A DNA stretch of 29,832 bases from a virus. The notes below the pieces were generated by a model that did not search any database, was not told where the DNA came from, and saw nothing but the letters and a program-made list of their open reading frames with translations. Below are positions 1-7,564 of the stretch, in pieces. A program made the position numbers and the translations under genes. The stretch lies in IMG/VR virus record IMGVR_UViG_3300032282_004457, positions 1-29,832 of that record. The stretch is one strand, 5' to 3'. Numbering within the stretch: the first letter of the stretch is position 1; each line of letters starts with the position of its first letter.

Positions 1-100
1 ACCATATTGAAACACACTCTGGGATTCGAACCCTTCGTCCAGCATCAGGACTACAAACCTACCCGCTTGCTATTGGGAATGGAGTGCGCTTCAATATGGT
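1..100 (-). tRNA. Aberrant tRNA-like element, isotype not assignable
   Basis: The minus strand has a tRNA-like T-loop (GGGTTCGAATCCC, about 20-32) and acceptor-like GCGCACT/AGTGTGT. A GCAA/TTGT pairing resembles a D-stem with GG in its loop, and GTCC/GGAC closes a 7-base anticodon-like loop. The T-stem has only three pairs, U33 is not in place, no CCA is encoded, and about 10 extra bases sit between acceptor and D-arm, so no isotype can be given. The acceptor continues outward as a long stem: 1-18 pair with 83-100, with two G-U pairs in the minus-strand RNA. It could be a decayed tRNA, a noncanonical tRNA or a tRNA mimic. Confidence 0.4.
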
Positions 101-118
101 GGGCTATTTAAAGCCCAC
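99..118 (-). terminator. Hairpin after the small minus-strand gene
   Basis: A perfect 7-bp stem GTGGGCT/AGCCCAC with a 6-base AT loop starts 9 bases past the stop of the gene at 127-348. There is no U-run after it on the minus strand, and it shares two bases with the tRNA-like stem. It may therefore be a weak terminator or an RNA-processing hairpin between gene and tRNA-like element. Confidence 0.4.
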
Positions 119-126
119 TTGGACAC

Positions 127-348
127 TTACGCCATCTCGAACGTAGCACGAATCTTTTGCCCGTTCTCCAATGAAAACGTCACAACAGTACCAATATCAG
201 TCTTGTGTGACTTACGCGAAACAATCTTTACTGTATGCAAAGGCATATCCAACTTATCGTAGGACACAATGATACGTTGTTGATGTTGCACACCGCGCGC
301 CAAAATCTGCGCTGCATTCAGGTCTTTAACATTATCATTTGCTTTCAT
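127..348 (-). CDS. Small protein of unknown function (73 aa)
   Basis: A 73-residue basic protein with no recognisable domain. The second half (VVTFSLENGQKIRATFEMA) has an alternating beta-strand look, as in small SH3-like or ribbon proteins, but this is not enough for a family call. The start is well supported: AAAGGAG lies 6 bases before the ATG on the minus strand. It sits between tRNA-Tyr and the tRNA-like element, all on one strand, so the three may share a transcript. No signal peptide or membrane segment is seen. Tiny unknown genes among tRNAs are common in T4-like phages. Confidence 0.65.
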   Translation of the reverse strand: MKANDNVKDLNAAQILARGVQHQQRIIVSYDKLDMPLHTVKIVSRKSHKTDIGTVVTFSLENGQKIRATFEMA

Positions 349-379
349 ACTGGCTCCTTTGAGCTTTGATAAAATTGTT

Positions 380-466
380 TGGTGGGTAGCCAGGGAGTCG
401 AACCCCGTTGCCCGTTAGGGCGTCTGATTTACAGTCAGGTGCAGTCGCCAGTGCTGCTCGCCACCC
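380..466 (-). tRNA. tRNA-Tyr (anticodon GTA)
   Basis: A complete class II tRNA on the minus strand. The 7-bp acceptor is GGGTGGC/GCTACCC with one G-U pair. The anticodon arm CCTGA-CTGTAAA-TCAGA carries GTA. A long variable arm has a GCCC/GGGC stem, the T-arm loop is TTCGACT, and a CCA end is encoded. All parts are canonical, so it should be functional. An encoded CCA and a long variable arm are as in bacterial tRNA-Tyr. It probably supports translation of the phage's TAY-rich genes. Confidence 0.95.
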
Positions 467-480
467 ATGATACGATTTAC

Positions 481-500
481 ACGCACTCATATGAATGCGT
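481..500. repeat. Near-perfect 20-bp palindrome
   Basis: ACGCACTCATATGAATGCGT equals its own reverse complement except for one mismatched pair. It abuts the larger hairpin at 501-535 and lies upstream of tRNA-Tyr on that gene's strand. It could be an operator or part of a structured leader. Confidence 0.5.
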
Positions 501-535
501 ATAATAAAGCATACTACTGGAATATGCTTTATTAT
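501..535. repeat. 13-bp inverted repeat hairpin
   Basis: ATAATAAAGCATA and TATGCTTTATTAT are perfect inverted copies around a 9-base loop. The stem is AT-rich with a short central GC part and the flanks supply only short T or A runs. It may be a transcription stop, or a structure at the 5' end of the minus-strand tRNA transcript. Confidence 0.55.
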
Positions 536-698
536 GTACTGATTTTACAATCCACGTTATCGCCATGGACTTCATCCTAGTATCCGCCCGTTCGACCATG
601 TTTATTGTGCGGTCTAGGCCCTCGTTGCCTGTACACACATACTACTACATTGCATAACTACGTTTACTCATTGTTATCCTTTACGTCAAAGAAAGACA

Positions 699-745
699 CA
701 TTGTACAGCAATACGTATTTTTCGTCAACCTCTTTTTTCTACTAC
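699..745. repeat. Imperfect 47-bp direct repeat, copy 1
   Basis: It begins CATTGTACAGCAATACGTAT and ends CTACTAC. The second copy is at 782-828 with about four mismatches, 83 bases away start to start. The unit includes a pyrimidine run (CCTCTTTTTT). No coding role is apparent. Confidence 0.75.
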
Positions 746-781
746 CTGCAACGAAAAACGTTTTGTGTCATTCAAGATACG

Positions 782-828
782 CATTGTACAGCAATAAGTA
801 TTTTCTGTCAACCTCTTTTTTCCACTAC
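782..828. repeat. Imperfect 47-bp direct repeat, copy 2
   Basis: Second copy of the unit at 699-745. It ends 10 bases before the hairpin at 839-868. On the minus strand the repeats lie just beyond a terminator, so they would not be in that transcript unless read-through occurs. Confidence 0.75.
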
Positions 829-838
829 ATAAAACAAA

Positions 839-868
839 AAACCCTGAGTCTTTGAGTTCTCAGGGTTT
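839..868 (-). terminator. Intrinsic terminator (minus strand)
   Basis: A perfect 10-bp stem AAACCCTGAG/CTCAGGGTTT with a 10-base loop is followed on the minus strand by a U-rich tract (TTTTTTGTTTT, counting the last stem bases). On the plus strand no T-run follows, so it serves leftward transcription, the direction of the small unit at 899-1049. Confidence 0.75.
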
Positions 869-898
869 AGATATACTGCTATGTTATGAACCACTACA

Positions 899-1033
899 TC
901 ATCTAAACCCCACCATTCTCTCACTATCATTACCCCCGCGAATTGCTTGTACTGGATATGTGCAGGCAAAGGGTAAGGACTGTATTGACCAGAGTTTGGT
1001 TAGTTGCATCGAATTGTGATGTAAGTTCATCAT
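899..1033 (-). CDS. Possible 44-residue peptide, or a small RNA unit
   Basis: The short frame starts ATGATGAACTTACATC, 8 bases downstream of an ACTAAATA promoter-like element, and ends 30 bases before a strong terminator. Promoter, ORF and terminator together make a self-contained unit of about 200 nt. The peptide (MMNLHHNS... to ...ERMVGFR) has no recognisable motif, a single Cys and no leader-like cleavage pattern. No clear ribosome-binding site is seen. It could equally be an untranslated small RNA, so coding status is uncertain. Confidence 0.3.
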   Translation of the reverse strand: MMNLHHNSMQLTKLWSIQSLPFACTYPVQAIRGGNDSERMVGFR

Positions 1034-1041
1034 AGTAAGTT

Positions 1042-1049
1042 TATTTAGT
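1042..1049 (-). promoter_or_regulatory. Late-promoter-like ACTAAATA
   Basis: ACTAAATA on the minus strand, 8 bases before the first ATG of the small unit at 899-1033. It matches the element before many other starts in the window and resembles the T4 late-promoter core TATAAATA. Confidence 0.4.
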
Positions 1050-1146
1050 CCTGTTCGCAAAATATGCGATTTAAGTAGTATATATTGGCTAGAATTGTTT
1101 GTCAATCTTAGTTTGCCCGAAATTCTATAACTAGTTGTAGTCTGGG

Positions 1147-1154
1147 TCTAAATA
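1147..1154 (+). promoter_or_regulatory. Late-promoter-like TCTAAATA
   Basis: TCTAAATA ends 5 bases before the ATG at 1160, with no Shine-Dalgarno sequence in between. If it works like a T4 late promoter, the transcript would start at or near the start codon. Confidence 0.55.
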
Positions 1155-1159
1155 CTGCA

Positions 1160-2371
1160 ATGATATTCGATCCAAACGATTATACCATAGTATTCCTCAG
1201 CTATGATGAACCTAACGCTGATAGCAATTATCGCCATCTTCAACATCACTTCCCTGACGCAGCTAGGATACACGGGATCAAGGGAAGCGATCTAGCACAC
1301 AAAGAATGCGCTAAGATCAGCAAGACCAGTCATGTCATCATAGTCGACGGGGACAACTATATCAGACCTGCCTTTTTCAGTCAAGCCTTCAGACTGAACG
1401 ATGACATAGACTTTTCCCGATCCGTATTGAGTTTCAGCGCACACAACGTGATCAATGGGAACAGATACGGGAACGGATCTGTGAAGTGCTGGCCTCTAGA
1501 GGTACTAGAGACGATGCGTACACATGAGAACAACGACTCCGATCCTGCTACAGCGATAGATTTCAACTATGGGAAGGACTATCTACAGTTCAATTACGTA
1601 GCCAGCGATGTATGCGTCAATTCTAGCCCAAATCAAGCATGGCGTGCTGGATTCCGTGAAGGGGTCAAGATGTGCCTCGACAAGGGCATCAAGCAAGATA
1701 CGTTCGCTACGATAGACTGGAGAAACTACTGGAGACTATATGCTTGGATGCATGTAGGGAGGGATCGTGAGAACGGGTTGTATGCGATACACGGGGCACG
1801 ATTTGGTTGTTTCTTGACTATAGTAGAAGACTGGGACCACAAGCAGACCAGAGATTTCGATTACTTAGATTCGCTGTACAGCAAATTTGCTGGTTATACC
1901 GAACAACAATTGTTAGATGACTGCTATAGGATGGGAGTACATATCGTAGCTAAGACCAATGACAGTCATATCAGACCAGTATTTGACTATGCAGAGAGTT
2001 TCAACTATAGGATGACTAGGAAATCGATGCTACGCAGTCCAGAATCGTTCTGTTCAGATGGTCACATGAGGTACGACAAGGTATTCGTGAATGACGGATC
2101 ATTGAAGGCTAACATAAATCACAATAGACTGATCAATCTATACAATGACATGCGTTATATCAATGGATCTAACACCGACCCAAATACATACATCAATGCT
2201 GCTACGATGTGCGAGTCAGACTATTTCTATCTGATACATAGTGATTGCGAGACAGACATACCTGACCACCATATACCTTTCTATGAGCAACCAAAGATCA
2301 GGAAGTATGCAGGGTACGAACTATTGCCTAGATTGCCTACTGCCAACATGAGTACTATACATCCACAATAA
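1160..2371 (+). CDS. Glycosyltransferase-like protein (GT-A type, DxD)
   Basis: A 403-residue soluble protein. The N-terminal third reads like a GT-A nucleotide-sugar-binding domain: a first strand TIVFLSYDEPNAD near residues 9-21, and HVIIVDGDNYIRP near 58-70, where D63-G-D65 fits the metal-binding DxD motif. A second part around residues 150-200 (QAWRAGFREGVKM, then WRNYWRLYAWM) resembles large phage-encoded relatives of this fold. The rest is not recognisable. It has its own TAAATA element and is separated from the next gene by only 35 bases. Sugar donor and acceptor cannot be read from the sequence. The DxD-type fold is the main support, so the family call is moderate. Confidence 0.6.
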   Translation: MIFDPNDYTIVFLSYDEPNADSNYRHLQHHFPDAARIHGIKGSDLAHKECAKISKTSHVIIVDGDNYIRPAFFSQAFRLNDDIDFSRSVLSFSAHNVINGNRYGNGSVKCWPLEVLETMRTHENNDSDPATAIDFNYGKDYLQFNYVASDVCVNSSPNQAWRAGFREGVKMCLDKGIKQDTFATIDWRNYWRLYAWMHVGRDRENGLYAIHGARFGCFLTIVEDWDHKQTRDFDYLDSLYSKFAGYTEQQLLDDCYRMGVHIVAKTNDSHIRPVFDYAESFNYRMTRKSMLRSPESFCSDGHMRYDKVFVNDGSLKANINHNRLINLYNDMRYINGSNTDPNTYINAATMCESDYFYLIHSDCETDIPDHHIPFYEQPKIRKYAGYELLPRLPTANMSTIHPQ

Positions 2372-2392
2372 TTATGGTGTAGGTGAAAAGTC

Positions 2393-2400
2393 AATAAATA
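2393..2400 (+). promoter_or_regulatory. Late-promoter-like AATAAATA
   Basis: AATAAATA ends 6 bases before the ATG at 2407 and heads the six-gene plus-strand radical SAM operon. There is no Shine-Dalgarno sequence close to that ATG. Confidence 0.6.
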
Positions 2401-2406
2401 TTGCTG

Positions 2407-3378
2407 ATGAGCAATTTCACTGAGATACCATGGACTAATATAGTAAAGTTTGGTCAAGAGACCATGCTAGACACCGATCTATTCTCAGTCAGTTGGATAT
2501 TGGGACGATTCTGCAATTATAAATGTAGCTATTGCTGGCCTTATGCTAGCACTGACCAATATGATCTGCGACCATTAGAAGTATATACCAACGCAATTGA
2601 TGAGATAAAAAGACAAGCTAGAGAGAATGGCTTCCATAGATTCCATTGGAGCTTTAGTGGTGGGGAACCCACTGCATATAATCACCTTTTAGAACTCTGC
2701 CAACACCTCACTGATACATGCTATCAGAGCATACACATGACAACCAACCTAAGTCCAGGATTAAGATATTGGAATCACTGGTGCTATACGACAGAGCGGT
2801 TCCAGCGCAGGAGCCTCACAGCCAGTTATCATGCAGAATTCGCAGATGAGAAAGAATTCGGTGACAAGATACTACAGTTGATGCGTAATGATGTTTTCGT
2901 CACTGTGAATCAAGTAATGGTTCCAGAGAAATTTTATGAATACTATGACAGATGCAAGAGATTATCAGAACGGGGTATAAACGTCACGTTGAAACCCCAG
3001 AGCGATACTACGGCTAGCAAGATTGTCGATGGTTACACCGAAGATATGATATTATTGATGCGAGTAGGTTTCCCGCAGCATTATAATGAGAAAGATGTAT
3101 TACAAGTCAAGCTGATAGATGATGAAGGTAGAGTCTCCTATATAGATCAAGCAGAGAGATTCAATGCGTATGGATTCAATAGATTCAGTGGTTGGACATG
3201 TAACGCAGGTTATCAAGGTGTAATAATACGCAGCGATGAAGTCAAGCGTGGTTATAGCTGCCACGACCCTGTATTAGGTACACTGACTAAAGGATTCAAA
3301 TTGTTTGATGAACCAAAGAGATGTGTCACTGCTAGTTGTATAAGCTCCGCTGACAGCAAGATACCCAAATGCAGATAG
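2407..3378 (+). CDS. Radical SAM enzyme with C-terminal Cys cluster
   Basis: A 323-residue radical SAM protein. C36-x3-C40-x2-C43 (CNYKCSYC) binds the 4Fe-4S cluster that cleaves SAM, and SFSGGEPT near residue 85-92 is the SAM-contacting GGE motif. The C-terminal third has GWTCNAGYQG, GYSCHDP, CVTASC and a final KC, a pattern shared with the genes at 7565 and 8550; it probably binds an auxiliary Fe-S cluster, SPASM-like. The ATG at 2407 is chosen over TTG at 2401 because it sits 6 bases after the promoter-like element. It is first in an operon and overlaps the methyltransferase gene by 10 bases. Substrate unknown. Confidence 0.9.
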   Translation: MSNFTEIPWTNIVKFGQETMLDTDLFSVSWILGRFCNYKCSYCWPYASTDQYDLRPLEVYTNAIDEIKRQARENGFHRFHWSFSGGEPTAYNHLLELCQHLTDTCYQSIHMTTNLSPGLRYWNHWCYTTERFQRRSLTASYHAEFADEKEFGDKILQLMRNDVFVTVNQVMVPEKFYEYYDRCKRLSERGINVTLKPQSDTTASKIVDGYTEDMILLMRVGFPQHYNEKDVLQVKLIDDEGRVSYIDQAERFNAYGFNRFSGWTCNAGYQGVIIRSDEVKRGYSCHDPVLGTLTKGFKLFDEPKRCVTASCISSADSKIPKCR

Positions 3379-3980
3379 ATACTGCACACATTAGATACTG
3401 GATGCAGGCTATACGCAATAGCCAAGACCCTAAGCGCACATTAGAAGCGTTCTGGCACGGACAGATACAGAGCAAAGAATGGCTCATACATAATCTAGCC
3501 AGATATATACATAAACCAGTCGATATCGACATACACGGTGGATGGGTAGGTGCGTTAGCCAGTATGCTATTCCAGAGCGGATTACCCATCAAGAAGATAA
3601 CTAATGTAGATATCGACCCTACTTGCGAGTCTATAGCTAGAACAATGAACCATCTAGAAGTTCGAGAAAATCGATTCGAGGCTCTGACATATGATATGTG
3701 CGTATATGATAGCATTGCGGACGTGATCATCAACACTAGCTGCGAACATCTCACACAAGAAAAATATGATGAATGGTTGAATATGATACATGACCATGAA
3801 TTGATAGTATTACAGAGCAACAATCATCAACATCCTGAACATATCAGGATCGCAAATAGCCTCGATGAGTTCATAGAACAATCACATATCGATGTGATAT
3901 GGGCGGGTGAGTTAGACGTAGAAGTAGCACTATATACACGCTACATGATAATAGGTAAGAAAAATGTTCGCGTTCAGTGA
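3369..3980 (+). CDS. SAM-dependent methyltransferase-like protein
   Basis: A 203-residue protein with a class I Rossmann methyltransferase pattern: a glycine-rich first loop (DIHGGWVGALASML, about residues 54-67) replaces the usual GxGxG, followed by NVDIDP (about 78-83) with an acidic residue ending strand 2, and VIINTSCEHL (about 119-128) after strand 4. It starts inside the end of the radical SAM gene and itself overlaps the next radical SAM gene by 17 bases, so translation is probably coupled. Position inside a radical SAM operon suggests it methylates the same product or an intermediate. The acceptor is unknown. Confidence 0.65.
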   Translation: MQIDTAHIRYWMQAIRNSQDPKRTLEAFWHGQIQSKEWLIHNLARYIHKPVDIDIHGGWVGALASMLFQSGLPIKKITNVDIDPTCESIARTMNHLEVRENRFEALTYDMCVYDSIADVIINTSCEHLTQEKYDEWLNMIHDHELIVLQSNNHQHPEHIRIANSLDEFIEQSHIDVIWAGELDVEVALYTRYMIIGKKNVRVQ

Positions 3981-5067
3981 GTTAAAACAAGTACAGATAG
4001 AGATCACGAATAAATGTCAGGCACAATGTCCTATGTGCGACAGGAATATCAACGGTGGTATAGATAATCCAAATCTGGTGCCGGCTGAATGGACTATCGA
4101 TGGCTTCAAAATGATTTTCGATAAAGAAGTATTGAACCAGATAACAGCCATACACTTTTGCGGGGTGTTCGGTGAGCCTATCTTAAACAATGATCTGATA
4201 GATATGTGCGAGTACACCAAGAACATAAATCCTGATATCTTCATAGGCATATACACTAACGGTAGTGCGAGAAACAGTGATTGGTGGATATCTTTAGCGA
4301 AAGCCTTACCAGTGAATCACAAGGTAGAATTTGCTCTAGATGGTCTGTCAGATACTCATAGTTTATATAGGGTAGGTACTAGTTTCGAAAAGATAATAGA
4401 TAACGCTAAGACTTTCATCGAAGCTGGTGGGATAGCCCATTGGATATATATCAAATTCAAGCATAATCAACATCAAGTAGAAGAGGCTAGTAGATTAGCA
4501 AAAGAATCAGGATTCAGCTCGTTCTCGGTAAAGAACAGCAAAAGATTCAGCAATCGATATACTGTGTTGGATAAGAAGGGAGCAGTATCACATCACATAG
4601 AACAACCTGATCACACGATAGTGAAGTTTATAGATAAAAATAAATTATCTAACTATCGATCTTGGCCAAAGGGTGACAGGATCGATTGCTTTGTGCTCAA
4701 AGATAAAGAAGTCTATATAGATGCTAATTACACGATGTTGCCCTGCTGCATATTAGCGTCTTTCTTGTACAGCAATTACGATAGAGAATTATACAAAGCA
4801 TACAATGTATATGACGAATCTCCTAGCATAGATGCGGGTAGATTAGCACAATCAAACATCTATGAGACTATCGCTGAACTAGGTGGTCTAGAGAATATAG
4901 ATGCCTCGAAGCATGGTATAAAAAACATCATGCAAAGACAAGTTTGGAATACATTATGGAAAAATAAATGGGATAACAAAGAGAGTGCTGCGTGTATACT
5001 ATTATGCAGCGAAGATACTCCCTTCATATCCATCAGAGATCAGAAAGTATATAATGTTTCCATTTAA
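3964..5067 (+). CDS. Radical SAM enzyme, tandem duplicate A
   Basis: A 367-residue radical SAM protein. C18-x3-C22-x2-C25 (CQAQCPMC) is the cluster motif, and HFCGVFGEPILNNDL is a variant of the GGEP motif. A C-terminal region with ANYTMLPCC and a late AACILLC supplies Cys residues for a SPASM or twitch-type auxiliary cluster. It is clearly paralogous to the next gene, sharing the start pattern (MFxF..LK.V..EI.N.C), NPDIFIGIYTNGSAR and FALDG.DTHSLYR. The shared N-terminal pattern supports the ATG at 3964, which overlaps the methyltransferase end. Substrate unknown; the layout recalls peptide- or small-molecule-modifying radical SAM/SPASM proteins. Confidence 0.9.
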   Translation: MFAFSELKQVQIEITNKCQAQCPMCDRNINGGIDNPNLVPAEWTIDGFKMIFDKEVLNQITAIHFCGVFGEPILNNDLIDMCEYTKNINPDIFIGIYTNGSARNSDWWISLAKALPVNHKVEFALDGLSDTHSLYRVGTSFEKIIDNAKTFIEAGGIAHWIYIKFKHNQHQVEEASRLAKESGFSSFSVKNSKRFSNRYTVLDKKGAVSHHIEQPDHTIVKFIDKNKLSNYRSWPKGDRIDCFVLKDKEVYIDANYTMLPCCILASFLYSNYDRELYKAYNVYDESPSIDAGRLAQSNIYETIAELGGLENIDASKHGIKNIMQRQVWNTLWKNKWDNKESAACILLCSEDTPFISIRDQKVYNVSI

Positions 5068-6139
5068 ATGTCTCAAGCGGGTTCACCTAGAGATATCCAA
5101 TAATTGTCAAGCAAGCTGTCCTATGTGTGCGAGAAACATACAGGGAGGATTAGACAATCCACTGATCAAATTGACTGATTGGTCATTAGATGATTACAAA
5201 CAAATCATGTCTTCCACGGTGTTGAATCAGATCGAGGGTATGTATTTTTGTGGTAACTTCGGTGATCCAATAATGAATAACGATCTCATGGATATGTGTA
5301 GATATACTAGAGATACTAATCCAGCAGTGAGGATAGCTATACATACCAATGGTAGTGCTAGGAGCGTCCAATGGTGGAGAGACTTAGTAGATGCACTGCC
5401 TGAAAATCATCGTGTAGTTTTTGCGTTGGATGGGATGGGAGATACCCATAGCCTATATAGGATAGGAACCAATTTCGACATGATACTACGAAATGCTACT
5501 GCATTCATAAATGCAGGAGGAAAAGCAGAATGGACATTTATACGATTCAAGCACAACGAACATCAGGTAGAAGAAGCCGAAGCGATGGCAAAAACTTTGG
5601 GGTTTGAGACATTCGTTGTCAAGAACAGTTCTAGATTTTTATTAGAGCCGAAAATACAAGTATTAGACAAGAAAGGCTCTCCTACTCATATCATAGAACC
5701 TTCTACCACTGTGAAGATGAAATTTATAGACAAGAAGGTCATAGAATCTTATAAAGAGATAATCGAATCTACAGAGATAGATTGTCTAGCGTTAGATTTG
5801 AAGGAAATCTATATAGACGCATATGGTGATGTATTCCCGTGCTGCTGGCTAGCTAGTATACCGTATACAGCAGTCGAGGATACTAAAGTGTTATACGATG
5901 TGCGGCTAGAGATAATAAATCAATATAAATCCTTAGTACATAGTCTAGGTGGAAAAGAGAAGATAAACGCATTCACTAACAAGGTAGAGGACATAATCGA
6001 TTCTAAAGAATACCAGACTGTATGGGACCATTACTGGAAGGTGGACAAATTAATCACTTGCGGTAGGACATGCGGAACAGGGAAGAAGGTAACGTTCTCA
6101 CAACCTAGAGATCAATTCGAAGAAACAAAAATTTTATGA
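5054..6139 (+). CDS. Radical SAM enzyme, tandem duplicate B
   Basis: A 361-residue paralogue of the preceding gene. C18-x3-C22-x2-C25 (CQASCPMC) is the cluster motif, YFCGNFGDPIMNNDL is its GGEP variant with Asp in place of Glu, and YGDVFPCCWLAS plus CGRTCGTG near the end are likely auxiliary-cluster cysteines. An in-frame ATG lies further upstream at 4985, but the ATG at 5054 is chosen because it aligns exactly with the paralogue's start and leaves only a 14-base overlap. The pair must have arisen by duplication and then diverged widely. Confidence 0.9.
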   Translation: MFPFKCLKRVHLEISNNCQASCPMCARNIQGGLDNPLIKLTDWSLDDYKQIMSSTVLNQIEGMYFCGNFGDPIMNNDLMDMCRYTRDTNPAVRIAIHTNGSARSVQWWRDLVDALPENHRVVFALDGMGDTHSLYRIGTNFDMILRNATAFINAGGKAEWTFIRFKHNEHQVEEAEAMAKTLGFETFVVKNSSRFLLEPKIQVLDKKGSPTHIIEPSTTVKMKFIDKKVIESYKEIIESTEIDCLALDLKEIYIDAYGDVFPCCWLASIPYTAVEDTKVLYDVRLEIINQYKSLVHSLGGKEKINAFTNKVEDIIDSKEYQTVWDHYWKVDKLITCGRTCGTGKKVTFSQPRDQFEETKIL

Positions 6140-7548
6140 ATAATATTTTTTGGTTACAACCTAACGACACTAAGATAGGAGCAGGACAGAGATCGATCAA
6201 AGAAAAGACAGGTAGCTATAGTTTTTGTGCGTTACCCTGGATACACATGGCTACACGGCCCAACGGTGATGCTAGACTATGCTGTGTCACTAATGCTAGC
6301 GGAGCAAGCACGGGAGATCACGAAGTAGGTCTTGTCAAAAAAGAGAATGGCAAACCTGCTAATTTTGGAAAAGATACACCTCTGAGCGCATTCAACAATG
6401 AATACATGAGAGATGTGAGATTGAAGATGTTAGCTGGTGAGATTCCGGCTAGTTGTACAAAATGTTTCGAAGAAGAATCGAATGGTGTAGTGAGTAAAAG
6501 ATTGTGGGAGATGTATGAGTGGAACCGAGATGGGTTAGATTTCAACAAACTCATCGAGGAAACTAGCGGGACCGGAGTCGTGCCACCTGTCATACGTTAT
6601 CTGGATCTGAGATTGGGGCACACGTGTAATCTGAAATGTGTCATGTGCAGTCCGCATGATAGCAGTCGCTGGCTACAGGACTACGATAAGCTAGTATCTA
6701 AAACAAAAAGTCATATCGTCATAAAACAAGTAGAATTCGACAAGAAAGAATTCAATAACACATGGTATGAGAAGCCAGAATTCTGGGATGATGTATTCGA
6801 ACAGATACCTAACATAACACAGTTATATTTTGCTGGTGGGGAACCTTTGATGATCAAGGAACATCGTAGATTCTTAGATGAGATAATAAAAAGGGGATAT
6901 GCTAAACAGATAAGTCTGCGTTATAACAGCAACGGTATATTTGTCAATCAAGATATCATCGATGTATGGTCACAATTCAAACAGGTTCGCTATGCTTTCA
7001 GCATAGATGGGTTGATGGATAGGAACAATTATATACGTTATCCTACTGATTGGAAAGATATCGAACGTAGTCTATGGTTGATGGATAATGCCCCCGATAA
7101 CGTACATTGCGCTATAGCGTGTGCTGTGCAGGTATTCAACGTGAAACATATCATCGATTTCGCTAAATGGAAATTGAGCCAAGGATTCAAGAAAATAAAT
7201 AAGTTCTCACTAGATGAGTATGAGACGGGCGGTGGAATCATCAATCTACACTTACTATACATCCCTACGTTTTTGAGTGCTAGGATCCTACCCCAAGCAC
7301 ACAAAGATGAGTTAGTACAACAATTCGCAGAATTCAAGCAGTGGCTATGGGAAAACTATAGACAAGATGATAACTTCTGGAAAGAAAATCCATATGGTTG
7401 GAGACGCTGGGAAGGTATATTGAAGTTTGTATTAGCAGAAGATCATACGCATCTGTTGCCTGATTTCAAGGAATATGCTAACAACTTAGATAGCATACGA
7501 AATACTGATGTCGCAGCTACATTTCCAGAATTAAAAGATTTGCTTTAA
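6136..7548 (+). CDS. Twitch-domain radical SAM protein
   Basis: A 470-residue protein. The N-terminal twitch/SPASM-like module has FCALPWIH (C31), RLCC (C49, C50) and CTKCF near residue 112-116, expected to hold an auxiliary Fe-S cluster. The radical SAM core follows with C164-x3-C168-x2-C171 (CNLKCVMC) and YFAGGEPLM. The order twitch then core is typical of a widespread phage and bacterial group of twitch-domain radical SAM proteins, and the gene at 10362 has the same order. ATGA overlap with the preceding stop indicates coupled translation. Substrate unknown. Confidence 0.9.
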   Translation: MNNIFWLQPNDTKIGAGQRSIKEKTGSYSFCALPWIHMATRPNGDARLCCVTNASGASTGDHEVGLVKKENGKPANFGKDTPLSAFNNEYMRDVRLKMLAGEIPASCTKCFEEESNGVVSKRLWEMYEWNRDGLDFNKLIEETSGTGVVPPVIRYLDLRLGHTCNLKCVMCSPHDSSRWLQDYDKLVSKTKSHIVIKQVEFDKKEFNNTWYEKPEFWDDVFEQIPNITQLYFAGGEPLMIKEHRRFLDEIIKRGYAKQISLRYNSNGIFVNQDIIDVWSQFKQVRYAFSIDGLMDRNNYIRYPTDWKDIERSLWLMDNAPDNVHCAIACAVQVFNVKHIIDFAKWKLSQGFKKINKFSLDEYETGGGIINLHLLYIPTFLSARILPQAHKDELVQQFAEFKQWLWENYRQDDNFWKENPYGWRRWEGILKFVLAEDHTHLLPDFKEYANNLDSIRNTDVAATFPELKDLL

Positions 7549-7564
7549 CAAAGAGCCAACTATA

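Larger units (their letters stand above)
467..1159. other. Long intergenic region with repeats and hairpins
   Basis: This is the only stretch of more than 300 bases without a sizeable gene. It holds a 20-base near-palindrome (481-500), a 13-bp perfect hairpin (501-535), a 47-bp direct repeat (699-745 and 782-828), a strong minus-strand terminator (839-868), a possible 44-codon minus-strand ORF (899-1033) with a promoter-like element (1042-1049), and a plus-strand promoter-like element (1147-1154). An open frame at 605-832 (+) runs through the repeats and looks like chance. Between 541 and 698 I see nothing convincing. Confidence 0.6.

Noticed and set aside
541-600. TTCGACCAT-like stretch that might be a tRNA T-loop on the minus strand
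   Set aside because: No acceptor, D- or anticodon stem can be paired around it; only a 4-bp inverted repeat (TCCA/TGGA) is present.
699-828. CRISPR array
   Set aside because: Only two imperfect copies, each longer than usual repeats, with one spacer-sized gap and no cas genes.
605-832. Plus-strand open frame of 75 codons
   Set aside because: It runs through the direct repeats, has low-complexity Phe/Ser/Thr-rich content, no ribosome-binding site and no promoter-like element.
899-1105. Longer 68-codon version of the small minus-strand ORF
   Set aside because: Its ATG lies upstream of the promoter-like element; the internal ATGATG at 1033, downstream of that element, is more plausible.
3332-3823. 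Minus-strand 163-codon open frame under the methyltransferase and radical SAM genes
   Set aside because: It lies wholly opposite two strongly supported genes and its Cys/Ile/Ser-rich translation looks like an antisense shadow.
4985-5053. N-terminal extension of the second tandem radical SAM protein
   Set aside because: The extension overlaps the preceding gene by 83 bases and is absent from the paralogue, whose start aligns with the ATG at 5054.
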